Assembly (NCBI GenBank): GCA_937968035.1
Contig: CALBTS010000346.1
Coordinates: 1-12,644, forward strand
Reading direction: 5' to 3'
Source of the DNA: an uncultured Methanomethylovorans sp.
GTDB taxonomy: Archaea; Halobacteriota; Methanosarcinia; Methanosarcinales; Methanosarcinaceae
DNA length: 12,644 nt
A program made the position numbers and the translations under genes. Shown piece by piece: positions 1 through 6,894 of the stretch; within the stretch, counting starts at the first letter, position 1, and each line of letters opens with the position of its first letter. The notes beneath the pieces are model-generated. The model did not search any database. It worked only from the letters and a program-made list of their open reading frames with translations, and was not told where the DNA came from.

Positions 1-88
1 AGATATTGCACATTTTACACCGCATCTGACACCGGTATGTTGTTATAATTGAGGCATCACTGGGTAGTGAAAGTTTTTCTTGTTTCAT
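1..88 (-). CDS. Radical SAM protein, N-terminal fragment (cut by window edge)
   Basis: An ATG at 86-88 opens a frame that stays open for 29 codons to the window edge. The fragment contains TTYRCQMRCKMCNI, with Cys20, Cys24 and Cys27 in the CX3CX2C arrangement that binds the 4Fe-4S cluster of radical S-adenosylmethionine enzymes. The hydrophobic strand just before the first Cys (SIITTYRC) is typical of the first beta strand of the SAM barrel. The gene starts 16 bases after the stop of the preceding glycosyltransferase, so it is probably the next gene of the same operon. The substrate cannot be told from 29 residues. SPASM-type and other radical SAM proteins do occur in polysaccharide loci, but which subfamily this is remains open. 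It is too short for most ORF finders at the window edge. Confidence 0.85.
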   Translation of the reverse strand, partial: MKQEKLSLPSDASIITTYRCQMRCKMCNI

Positions 89-104
89 CAATTTTTCTCA
101 GTTA

Positions 105-1325
105 TTATATCCCTCTGTGTAAGTGAACAGCACTTTTATAAATGTCTGATAATTTTTCATAGTAGCGCTCTGAACTAAAGTTCAGCTGTGTATCATGTGA
201 AATTTCATTACGGAGGAATTGATTGTTATTTTGCCATAAATTCTCAATTTTTGACCTCATATCCTGGACATTGCCTGCTTCAAATAATAAACCATTCAAG
301 CCCGGCATTATTAATTCGGGAATTCCTCCCATATTCGATCCGAGGACAGGAACTCCCATCCATAAAGCTTCCAAAATAGTTAACGGATTGTTTTCATAGA
401 CTTCAGAAGGCAGCACCAGGAATTTCGATCCTGCGATAAGATTTCTCAACTCAACTCCTGTCCTGTGTCCCATAAATTCAACATGCTTCATTCTGTTTCC
501 TGCAATCAGTTCTTCCTCCATAGGGCCAGTTCCTATTATCTTCAGGTTGTATACTCCTAAAGCAGATGCAGCCTCTAGAAGTGTCTTGATGCCCTTCTCT
601 GAACTTAACCTACCAACATAACAATAATATGATTGATTTGTTTCTTGGATTTCAGCCTGGCCCGGAGCGTTAACAAAATTGTGGAGAACAGTAATTTTGT
701 CCGAATTAAAGCCACCTTGGACCATCTTGTCCTTTAAAAATTTACTGGGTGAGATAAACCTGGCAGTCAAGTCATCAAGTTTCGAAGAATTCCAGTGTCT
801 GGCCTCAAAATACGCAACAAGGCTGGCATAAAGATTATTTTTAATACATCGTTTCCTGATGACACTCCACTTCTTCTCAAGGCAAGCCTCACAAGGCTTG
901 CCGTTGCTTAAAAACAAATAAGCTGGGCATACTAGCTTATAGTCATGCAAGGTCCACACTACAGGAATTTTCTTTTTTTGACAGATAAATGCGATTACTG
1001 GTGATAGTTGGGAGTGTATATTGTTTAAGTGAACCACATCAGGTCTAAAATCATCTAGTAACTGTGTGAACTTTCCCCTAACCTCTGATGCGCCAAAGGG
1101 TCTAACCAATAAAGATATCAGGCCTTTAAGGCTTCTCCTGTTAAAATCAATATGACTTGGAAAATAGCTTTCATATTTCGAAGTCAGGTTGGATGGATGA
1201 TGCATTGAGAATAAAGCCACATCATTGCCCTTGGAAGCAAGCAGTTTCTCAAGTTCAATCGTATAGATGCAATCGCCCCCACGTGGGTAATAAAACTTAT
1301 TTACAAGCAACACCCTCATAGCCAA
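105..1325 (-). CDS. GT4-family glycosyltransferase, tandem paralogue (copy 2)
   Basis: This 406-residue protein has the two-domain GT-B build of family 4 retaining glycosyltransferases, which move a sugar from a nucleotide-sugar donor to a growing glycan. The N domain carries the glycine loop PRGGD (14-18) and HDYKLVCP (127-134). The C domain carries YVGRLSSEKG (236-245), GTGP (275-278) and the EX7E donor motif, Glu311 and Glu319. Four cysteines, 133, 145, 148 and 160, form CX11CX2CX11C and are kept in the neighbouring paralogue. No signal peptide or membrane segment is visible, so it should act at the cytoplasmic face. It lies 67 bases after the stop of its paralogue, with which it shares about 61% identity (hand count). 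ATG codons at 1325 and 1319 are both possible starts; the second aligns with the paralogue's Met1. Donor and acceptor are unknown. Confidence 0.93.
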   Translation of the reverse strand: MAMRVLLVNKFYYPRGGDCIYTIELEKLLASKGNDVALFSMHHPSNLTSKYESYFPSHIDFNRRSLKGLISLLVRPFGASEVRGKFTQLLDDFRPDVVHLNNIHSQLSPVIAFICQKKKIPVVWTLHDYKLVCPAYLFLSNGKPCEACLEKKWSVIRKRCIKNNLYASLVAYFEARHWNSSKLDDLTARFISPSKFLKDKMVQGGFNSDKITVLHNFVNAPGQAEIQETNQSYYCYVGRLSSEKGIKTLLEAASALGVYNLKIIGTGPMEEELIAGNRMKHVEFMGHRTGVELRNLIAGSKFLVLPSEVYENNPLTILEALWMGVPVLGSNMGGIPELIMPGLNGLLFEAGNVQDMRSKIENLWQNNNQFLRNEISHDTQLNFSSERYYEKLSDIYKSAVHLHRGI

Positions 1326-1392
1326 TGTATTCTGGAAAGAAAAAGTTGTGACAACATAAAAAACTATTTTCTGATAACGTTTTCATAACGAA

Positions 1393-2613
1393 TCACTCCA
1401 TTTTATGTCTTTCTGATTTTAACAAATTCCCATAAAGATTAATCAAAGACTGGTAATAGCGGTTTGAAGAATATTTATTTAGTGCATCAGCTGAAATTTT
1501 GCTTCTGTCAAAGCTACTATGATCCTCCCATATAGATTTAATCTTTAGCCTTAATTCATCTGCATTCTCCGCCGTAAACAGAATCCCATTGAAGCCAGGC
1601 TTGATCAACTCCGGGATTCCGCCAATGTCTGAACCTATAACTGGAGTGCCCAAACATAATGATTCCAGGATAATCAAAGGATTATTTTCAAACCAGTTTG
1701 ATGGAACTATCATAAATTTTGAACCTGAAATTATTGTTCTTAATTCTTTGCCGGTTTTATATCCCAAAAATTCAACATTACTGTTTTTCCCGACAGCGAT
1801 CAATTTATGTTCAAGAGGACCTGCACCAATTATTTTAAGTTTGTAATCTGGTAATTCTGCGGCAGCTTTTAACAATAGATCAACCCCCTTTTCCGGGCTT
1901 AATCTTCCGACATAACAGTAATATTCCTCTTTTGTGCCGGGATCAACTGTCAGGTTTTTCGAATTAACAAAATTGTTCAGGACTACTATCTTATCTTCAG
2001 TAAAGCCTCCCTTAATCATTTTTGTTTTTAAGAAAACACTGGGCGAAATAAAAAGGTCTGCTATCTTGGTTAACTTGTCAGGGTGCCAGAATCGCGCCTC
2101 AAAGTATGCAACCAGACTGGCCATTAGATTACGCTTAATACATTTCTTGCTTACTACGCTCCATTTTTTTTTATAGCATGCTTCACACGGTCTCCCCTCA
2201 CTCATTAACAGATATGCCGGGCAGACCAATTTATAATCGTGAAGAGTCCAAACTACAGGAATCTTCTTCCTGTAACCCAGACTGGCAATAATGGGGGATA
2301 ATTGAGAATGTATGTTATTAAGATGTATTATATCAGGTTTAAAATCATCCACTAGCTGATTGAAGCACTTCCTGACCTCGAATGACCCAAAAGGACGGAC
2401 CAGGAGGTTAACAAGACTTTTTAGATTTCGTCTGTTAAAATCAACATGACTTGGGAAATAATCAGAATATTCAGAAGTCAGATTTGATGGGTGCTGCATT
2501 GAAAACACCGCCACCTCATGACCGTTATCCTTAAGAAGTTGCTCAAGTTCGATTGTATAGATACAATCACCTCCCCTGGGATAGTAGAATTTATTTGCCA
2601 GAAGAATTTTCAT
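1393..2613 (-). CDS. GT4-family glycosyltransferase, tandem paralogue (copy 1)
   Basis: This 406-residue GT-B enzyme is closely related to the gene that follows it. The glycine loop PRGGD is at 12-16, HDYKLVCP at 125-132, YVGRLSPEKG at 234-243, and the EX7E motif is Glu309 and Glu317 in ENNPLIILE. Cysteines 131, 143, 146 and 158 repeat the CX11CX2CX11C spacing of the paralogue. The ATG at 2613 lies inside the end of the phosphodiesterase gene, giving a 23-base overlap that points to coupled translation. No Shine-Dalgarno sequence is visible. The family transfers sugars from nucleotide donors to a lipid-linked or growing glycan. The specific linkage cannot be read from the sequence. Confidence 0.94.
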   Translation of the reverse strand: MKILLANKFYYPRGGDCIYTIELEQLLKDNGHEVAVFSMQHPSNLTSEYSDYFPSHVDFNRRNLKSLVNLLVRPFGSFEVRKCFNQLVDDFKPDIIHLNNIHSQLSPIIASLGYRKKIPVVWTLHDYKLVCPAYLLMSEGRPCEACYKKKWSVVSKKCIKRNLMASLVAYFEARFWHPDKLTKIADLFISPSVFLKTKMIKGGFTEDKIVVLNNFVNSKNLTVDPGTKEEYYCYVGRLSPEKGVDLLLKAAAELPDYKLKIIGAGPLEHKLIAVGKNSNVEFLGYKTGKELRTIISGSKFMIVPSNWFENNPLIILESLCLGTPVIGSDIGGIPELIKPGFNGILFTAENADELRLKIKSIWEDHSSFDRSKISADALNKYSSNRYYQSLINLYGNLLKSERHKME

Positions 2614-4021
2614 ACAGAAGTTTTTTTATAAAATCACTAAATCCAAGGATTGTGGATGGTGGTTGTATATCAGTCTTGTTCTCTTTATGGAAATATCCGA
2701 ATGTTCCCGAACCAAAATGTCCACCAGAGATTCTAAAATGTGTTTTGCTTTTTTCCATTAATTGTCCAAAAAAACTGAACTCAATCCCATTATCGGGAGG
2801 TAATTCCACCAAGACATCAGGTAACCTGTCTTGAAACTCTCCATGGTAAAAGTCTTCAGACTTCTCTATCATAATAGGTTTTGGAATTTCACCGGAGTTT
2901 AATGTGGATACAAGTTCGCGGAACGCAGCTTCTTTTGTTGGTTTATCAGCTTTTTTGACTTTTTCGCCAAAATTTAGTCCTACATAAGGTTTTTTACCCG
3001 AAAATAAATCATCAGTGTAGCAGACTGAATTAATTTTATCGATCATATAATCTGATTTCTTCAGTTTTCCAATCCCTTTAACCCTTTTAAGAGATGCGGC
3101 TATTTTATCTAATAACTTGAGCCGTGACAGGATTGAAATTACTATAGTTTTCAGTATTTGAATACGCCTGGAAGAGGCTGTCTCATACTCTTTCTTAAAA
3201 ATCAATAGCCCGGCTTTTCTAAGGTACTCATTAAGGTTAATCAAGTTGAAAGGTCTTTGACTGAAACCATGGTCACTTATTAAGAGCACAATATCTTCGC
3301 CTTTCAGTCTCTTTATCAGAGAACCAATTCTATCATCAAAGTCCCTAAGCAGCCTCGGGATACAGTTCGAAAAATAATCATCTTCTTCGTACAGAGGGTC
3401 ACTTCGGTCATAATACCTCCATGTATAATGCTGCAATCTGTCAAGTGTGGTGAAAGTCACAAACGCAAGATCAAATTGATCCTTTGACAACTGATAATCA
3501 AATTCTTTCCACAATCTATCAGTGTCAGTGAAAATTTTCTCCATTTCAGCCTTTAAACCAGCTAAACTGGAGATTGCACTGTATCCTCCCAAAACATCCG
3601 GATACAATGAATCGGTATTCTCGGGAAATATCGAATGATCACCTTCAATAAAGGCAGGCCCGCTTTCCATTATTCCGTTAATCTGCCAGGCGGGATAAGC
3701 CAAAAATGGATTAATAACAAGACACTTGAGGCCGCGATCTGAATAATGGTCCCAGAATGTTTTTCCTTTTAATACAAATCCATGTGTTGATCCAAAATCG
3801 TCAACACTCTCAACATAATCCTTTCCTCTTATAATTCCATGCTCAGCAGGATTCAGACCCGTAAATATGGTCGTCCATGCAGGAACCGAATCTGCAGGAA
3901 AAACGGACTCAATTGAACATAAAATTCCTTCTGCCCCAATCTTTCTAAAATTTGGCAAAGAATCGATATGTCGGTCGATTATATTCTTATCAAGGCCATC
4001 AATCCCTATTATCGTGACCAT
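2591..4021 (-). CDS. Alkaline-phosphatase-superfamily phosphodiesterase/phosphatase (type I phosphodiesterase-like)
   Basis: This 476-residue protein has the metal and nucleophile motifs of the type I phosphodiesterase/nucleotide pyrophosphatase branch of the alkaline phosphatase superfamily. Asp8 lies in GIDGLD. The nucleophile segment is PAWTTIFTGLNPAEHGI, in which Thr51 aligns with the catalytic Thr of the TxxTG pattern. Asp194 and His198 are in DRLQH, Asp250 and His251 in ISDHGF, and His435 in GGHFGSGTFGYF. These supply the usual two-metal site. Such enzymes hydrolyse or transfer phosphate or phosphodiester groups. No signal peptide or membrane anchor is visible, so a cytoplasmic substrate is implied, unlike secreted members of the superfamily. 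The gene overlaps the upstream kinase and the downstream glycosyltransferase by 23 bases each. A sulfatase-like or phosphoglycerol-transferase role is less likely because no membrane domain is present. The substrate is unknown. Confidence 0.9.
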   Translation of the reverse strand: MVTIIGIDGLDKNIIDRHIDSLPNFRKIGAEGILCSIESVFPADSVPAWTTIFTGLNPAEHGIIRGKDYVESVDDFGSTHGFVLKGKTFWDHYSDRGLKCLVINPFLAYPAWQINGIMESGPAFIEGDHSIFPENTDSLYPDVLGGYSAISSLAGLKAEMEKIFTDTDRLWKEFDYQLSKDQFDLAFVTFTTLDRLQHYTWRYYDRSDPLYEEDDYFSNCIPRLLRDFDDRIGSLIKRLKGEDIVLLISDHGFSQRPFNLINLNEYLRKAGLLIFKKEYETASSRRIQILKTIVISILSRLKLLDKIAASLKRVKGIGKLKKSDYMIDKINSVCYTDDLFSGKKPYVGLNFGEKVKKADKPTKEAAFRELVSTLNSGEIPKPIMIEKSEDFYHGEFQDRLPDVLVELPPDNGIEFSFFGQLMEKSKTHFRISGGHFGSGTFGYFHKENKTDIQPPSTILGFSDFIKKLLYENSSGK

Positions 4022-4673
4022 CTACGTTCAATATTTTTAATATCGTCTTAATTGCGTTATTGAAAGGGCCATTGTTATCGATAATATAACCGCTCCCCAG
4101 CTCTTTTATTATATCCCTGTATACTTTATCCCTTTCTTTCAGGTAAGTTAAACCAGGTATATCATTTTTCCGGCTTAAAGCTACTTCAGGCCTGACGGAA
4201 ATAAAAAAGACTGCATCAAATTGATTGCAGATACGGATAAACTTTTTGTAGATCAATGTATCCGACAGGTCGCCGAAATTAACAGTCTGATCAGCTATAA
4301 AATCAATCACAAACCTGTCAATAATAACCGTATGTTTATCGATGGCTCTTATCTTCCTTAATACTGGGAGAATCTGGAATAGATAATCTATGGAAAAAAG
4401 TGTCAGCAAAGTGAATTTCACAATTTTGTTTCCTGACAATTTCTTTTTTCTCATCTGCCATTCATTGTATTCAGAAGCAGAAATCTTGTTATAATCACCA
4501 TCATGTGAAATAGTTCTCTTTTTAAACCCTCTGACCAGGAATCTTGCTAATTTCGGAGAATATCGCGCCCATATTCTTTCAGAATCAATATTTAATTCCG
4601 CCAGATGTTCTTCGATCTGGGTAATCAGAGCAGTTTTCCCGGATCCATCAATACCTGTCAGATAAATAATCAT
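3999..4673 (-). CDS. Thymidylate-kinase-like P-loop kinase
   Basis: This protein of about 224 residues starts MIIYLTGIDGSGKT, with a Walker A loop GIDGSGKT (7-14) as in thymidylate kinases. A DR motif follows at Asp119-Arg120 (IIDRFVIDF), and a lid-like Arg/Lys-rich stretch lies at about 165-195 (SRKND...KERDKVYRD). Family members transfer the gamma phosphate of ATP to nucleoside monophosphates. Divergent copies are common in surface-glycan loci, and their substrate is often unproven. The ATG at 4673 is preferred; an in-frame TTG at 4682 would add only three residues. The gene overlaps the preceding GT4 by 26 bases and the following phosphodiesterase by 23. The hydrophobic helix at about 85-108 is usual for this family and is probably not a membrane segment. 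It is unlikely to be the housekeeping tmk, given its context and divergent core. Confidence 0.85.
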   Translation of the reverse strand: MIIYLTGIDGSGKTALITQIEEHLAELNIDSERIWARYSPKLARFLVRGFKKRTISHDGDYNKISASEYNEWQMRKKKLSGNKIVKFTLLTLFSIDYLFQILPVLRKIRAIDKHTVIIDRFVIDFIADQTVNFGDLSDTLIYKKFIRICNQFDAVFFISVRPEVALSRKNDIPGLTYLKERDKVYRDIIKELGSGYIIDNNGPFNNAIKTILKILNVDGHDNRD

Positions 4674-5721
4674 TGGCTTCAAGATTAGTAACCAGATCCT
4701 TTAAGACGCTATTCCAGGAAAATTGAGATGCGATTCCCCGATTGGTACAGGGAGTTTTCAATATTTTGTCTGAATGAATCTTCAAATCACGAAAATCGTT
4801 TAAATAGACAAAACAACCGGTCTGCTTAAAATGATCTGGCAAACTACCAAAAGGAGTTGTGATTACAGGAAGGTTGCAGGCCATTGCTTCAAGGACAGAA
4901 AGTGGAAATTCAATGGCTGAGTGATCATTCTTAACAGGAAAAATATAAACATCAGATAATTGATACAGTTCTTCGATATTTTCAATATAGGTATCCCGTA
5001 TATCAATCCCACTTTTTATTAAATCATCCCTTAATGTAACTTCCACGTTAGTGCTGGTACTTCCGACAATTAGAACATAGTTATGGTTCTCAACAAGGGC
5101 TTTCATTGATTCTATATTTCTTCCCTTATTCAGATGACCTATGTGCAAAAAGACTCTGTCATTCAGATTAATTCCATATTTGCTTCTCAACTTTACCTTA
5201 ATCTCTGCTGATACAGGTTTAAACCGGTCCAGATCTACCCCAGTCTTGCAGAAAACTGGATCTATTCTAAGTAATTTAAAGTAATTGAAATCACGTCGAG
5301 AGAAGACAACAACCCGAGATGGTCTGAGCAGTTTTATTAGAACTTTCCCAAAAAATCCATGCTTTCTGCGTTGAAGGTTTATTAATATCGCTCTTTCCTG
5401 CTTTGCAGTTAACTTTAATAGGTACAATCTGATAAAACTAGCCAAAGTGCCTGAAGCAAGTGGTGAATAGACTATCAATTGAGGAGCATAATTTCTAATC
5501 TCGCCATAAAACTTCAGTGATTTAAAAGACCTTCGCGATACATGTTTTGAAGTAACTAATTGATTATCTGCCTTACTTGCATAAAATTTGAAATCCGAAA
5601 AATGATTTTCAATGAAGTCGACAAATGCATAGTTGAATTTTTTCATTCCTTCATCAATGGGAAATGACAAATCTTCTGTGATGAATACTATTCTTTGATT
5701 ATACATTGAATGCTCGATCAT
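4648..5721 (-). CDS. GT4-family glycosyltransferase with shifted EX7E motif
   Basis: This 357-residue protein is a GT-B family 4 glycosyltransferase. The C domain opens with FLHIGHLNKGRN (191-202), the usual first strand and basic Lys/Arg of the donor site. It continues with DVYIFPV (257-263) and EFPLSVLEAMACNLPVITT (271-289). The first Glu of the donor motif is moved by one place: Glu271 and Glu278 are separated by six residues instead of seven. This pattern is known from GT4 enzymes with an xPLSVLEAMA signature. The N domain (1-175) is poorly conserved, as is normal for the acceptor side. ATG codons at 5721 and 5706 are both possible. Because the true N-terminal strand begins at about residue 9 (QRIVFITED), either works. 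The end overlaps the kinase gene. The sugar donor is unknown. Confidence 0.9.
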   Translation of the reverse strand: MIEHSMYNQRIVFITEDLSFPIDEGMKKFNYAFVDFIENHFSDFKFYASKADNQLVTSKHVSRRSFKSLKFYGEIRNYAPQLIVYSPLASGTLASFIRLYLLKLTAKQERAILINLQRRKHGFFGKVLIKLLRPSRVVVFSRRDFNYFKLLRIDPVFCKTGVDLDRFKPVSAEIKVKLRSKYGINLNDRVFLHIGHLNKGRNIESMKALVENHNYVLIVGSTSTNVEVTLRDDLIKSGIDIRDTYIENIEELYQLSDVYIFPVKNDHSAIEFPLSVLEAMACNLPVITTPFGSLPDHFKQTGCFVYLNDFRDLKIHSDKILKTPCTNRGIASQFSWNSVLKDLVTNLEANDYLSDRY

Positions 5722-5760
5722 ATTGGCACTACTTGCAAGGCTTATAAACTCATGTTCTGT

Positions 5761-6846
5761 TTAAACAGTTTTGTAAAGATCAACAAATTCTTTACCCATT
5801 CTTTCAATAGAAAAATTACTCTCAATCCTCTCTCTCCCTTTTTGTCCCATTGAGGCAGTAAGATTTTTATTATCAAGAAGTTTTCTTATAACTGAGACTA
5901 CCATTTTAACATCACGCGGCAGGCAATAACCTGTTACCTCATCAATAATCAGTTCTCCACTTCCTCCAGATGTGTCGGTCACGATAACAGGTTTGGCCAA
6001 GGCCATGTACTCTATGAGTGAATTCGAAATCCCTTCCGAAAAAGTGCATAGCAGACCTATATCCGATGCAATGATAATTTTTTCAACATCACTCTGCCTG
6101 CCAGTTAAAACCACATTCGAAATGCCTTCAGTTTTAATGCGTCTGTCAATTCTTTCCCAGTCTGGTCCGCCCCCTACGCCCATAAATGTAATATCACTCC
6201 TGATTTTGTTGATTTCAGAGGCAACGTCCAGAAAGAGATTATAATCCTTGAATCTTGAAAATGTCGCGACCATAACTACTACATATGAGGTTTTTATACC
6301 AAGCTCGCCGCGAATTTGCGTTAAATTATATTCCTGATGAAATCTTTCAAGTCTCACACCATTATAAATTACCCTTGCCTTTTTACTGTTGACATTAAAA
6401 GCTCTCAAGCCTGCTTTTGAATTGGATATTATCAGGTTGGAAAAAAGACAGCTCAGCCTGAAGAAAAGGTTATTGAGTGATAGAGCTTTAAAATCCCTTT
6501 TAGCTACCGTGATCATACTTGAAACCAATGGTATACCTAGTAGAATCTTTGCCGGTATTGCATAAAATGTAGTCATGAATCCCCAGGTATGAATAATATC
6601 CGGTTTAAATTCAACACATTCATCATAGAATTCTTTAAACAGACGCGGATCTCTTTTAATACCTTTTCTCTTAATCACCTTCACTTGAACATTCAAATCA
6701 TAGATTTGCTTAAAGTGAACTCTTTCTTCGGTCAAAACCATGGCCAGAGAAAAGTCGGTATTTTGACGCAAATAATGAATTAACTCCATTAACCTCCGTT
6801 CTTTGCCGCCAAAACCAAGAGCCTCAATAAAGAAAAGGATTTTCAT
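5761..6846 (-). CDS. GT4-family glycosyltransferase
   Basis: This 361-residue retaining GT-B enzyme has an N domain with the glycine loop GFGGKERRL (11-19) and the acceptor-side segment IIHTWGFMTTFYA (84-96). The linker motif YNGVRLERF is at 161-169. The donor domain has ATFSRFKD (194-201), GVGGGPD (223-229) and the EX7E motif Glu261 and Glu269 in EGISNSLIE. The Ser-Asn-Ser pattern in this motif is common in GT4 enzymes acting on cell-surface glycans. The ATG at 6846 is preceded by a pyrimidine-rich tract and no Shine-Dalgarno sequence. A 48-base gap separates it from the propeller gene and a 39-base gap from the next GT4. No membrane segment is seen. Linkage and donor are not predictable. 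Confidence 0.92.
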   Translation of the reverse strand: MKILFFIEALGFGGKERRLMELIHYLRQNTDFSLAMVLTEERVHFKQIYDLNVQVKVIKRKGIKRDPRLFKEFYDECVEFKPDIIHTWGFMTTFYAIPAKILLGIPLVSSMITVAKRDFKALSLNNLFFRLSCLFSNLIISNSKAGLRAFNVNSKKARVIYNGVRLERFHQEYNLTQIRGELGIKTSYVVVMVATFSRFKDYNLFLDVASEINKIRSDITFMGVGGGPDWERIDRRIKTEGISNVVLTGRQSDVEKIIIASDIGLLCTFSEGISNSLIEYMALAKPVIVTDTSGGSGELIIDEVTGYCLPRDVKMVVSVIRKLLDNKNLTASMGQKGRERIESNFSIERMGKEFVDLYKTV

Positions 6847-6894
6847 GAAAAAAAAGAATTAGGTCCGACAATGAGCAGATTAGGTGACAGTCAA

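Larger units (their letters stand above)
105..2613 (-). repeat. Tandem gene duplication of two GT4 genes
   Basis: The two adjacent 406-residue glycosyltransferases align without gaps at an offset of two residues. By hand count 245 of 400 aligned positions are identical. The first 220 positions give 154 identities (about 70%) and the last 180 give 91 (about 51%). The DNA is visibly similar too, for instance around 1255-1290 and 2547-2582. The duplication is old enough to have diverged clearly, so recent assembly duplication is excluded. Confidence 0.88.

Noticed and set aside
1374..1390. Direct repeat ATAACG spaced by five bases, in the gap between the tandem GT4 genes
   Set aside because: Six-base repeats in an AT-rich gap are too likely by chance, and there is no promoter or hairpin nearby.
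2553..2834. Plus-strand open frame of 93 codons over the phosphodiesterase/GT4 overlap
   Set aside because: It is antisense to two well supported genes and shows no recognisable motif.
5757..5768. Perfect 12-base palindrome CTGTTTAAACAG across the stop of a GT4 gene
   Set aside because: About three such palindromes are expected by chance in a window this size, and it overlaps coding sequence with no other regulatory sign.
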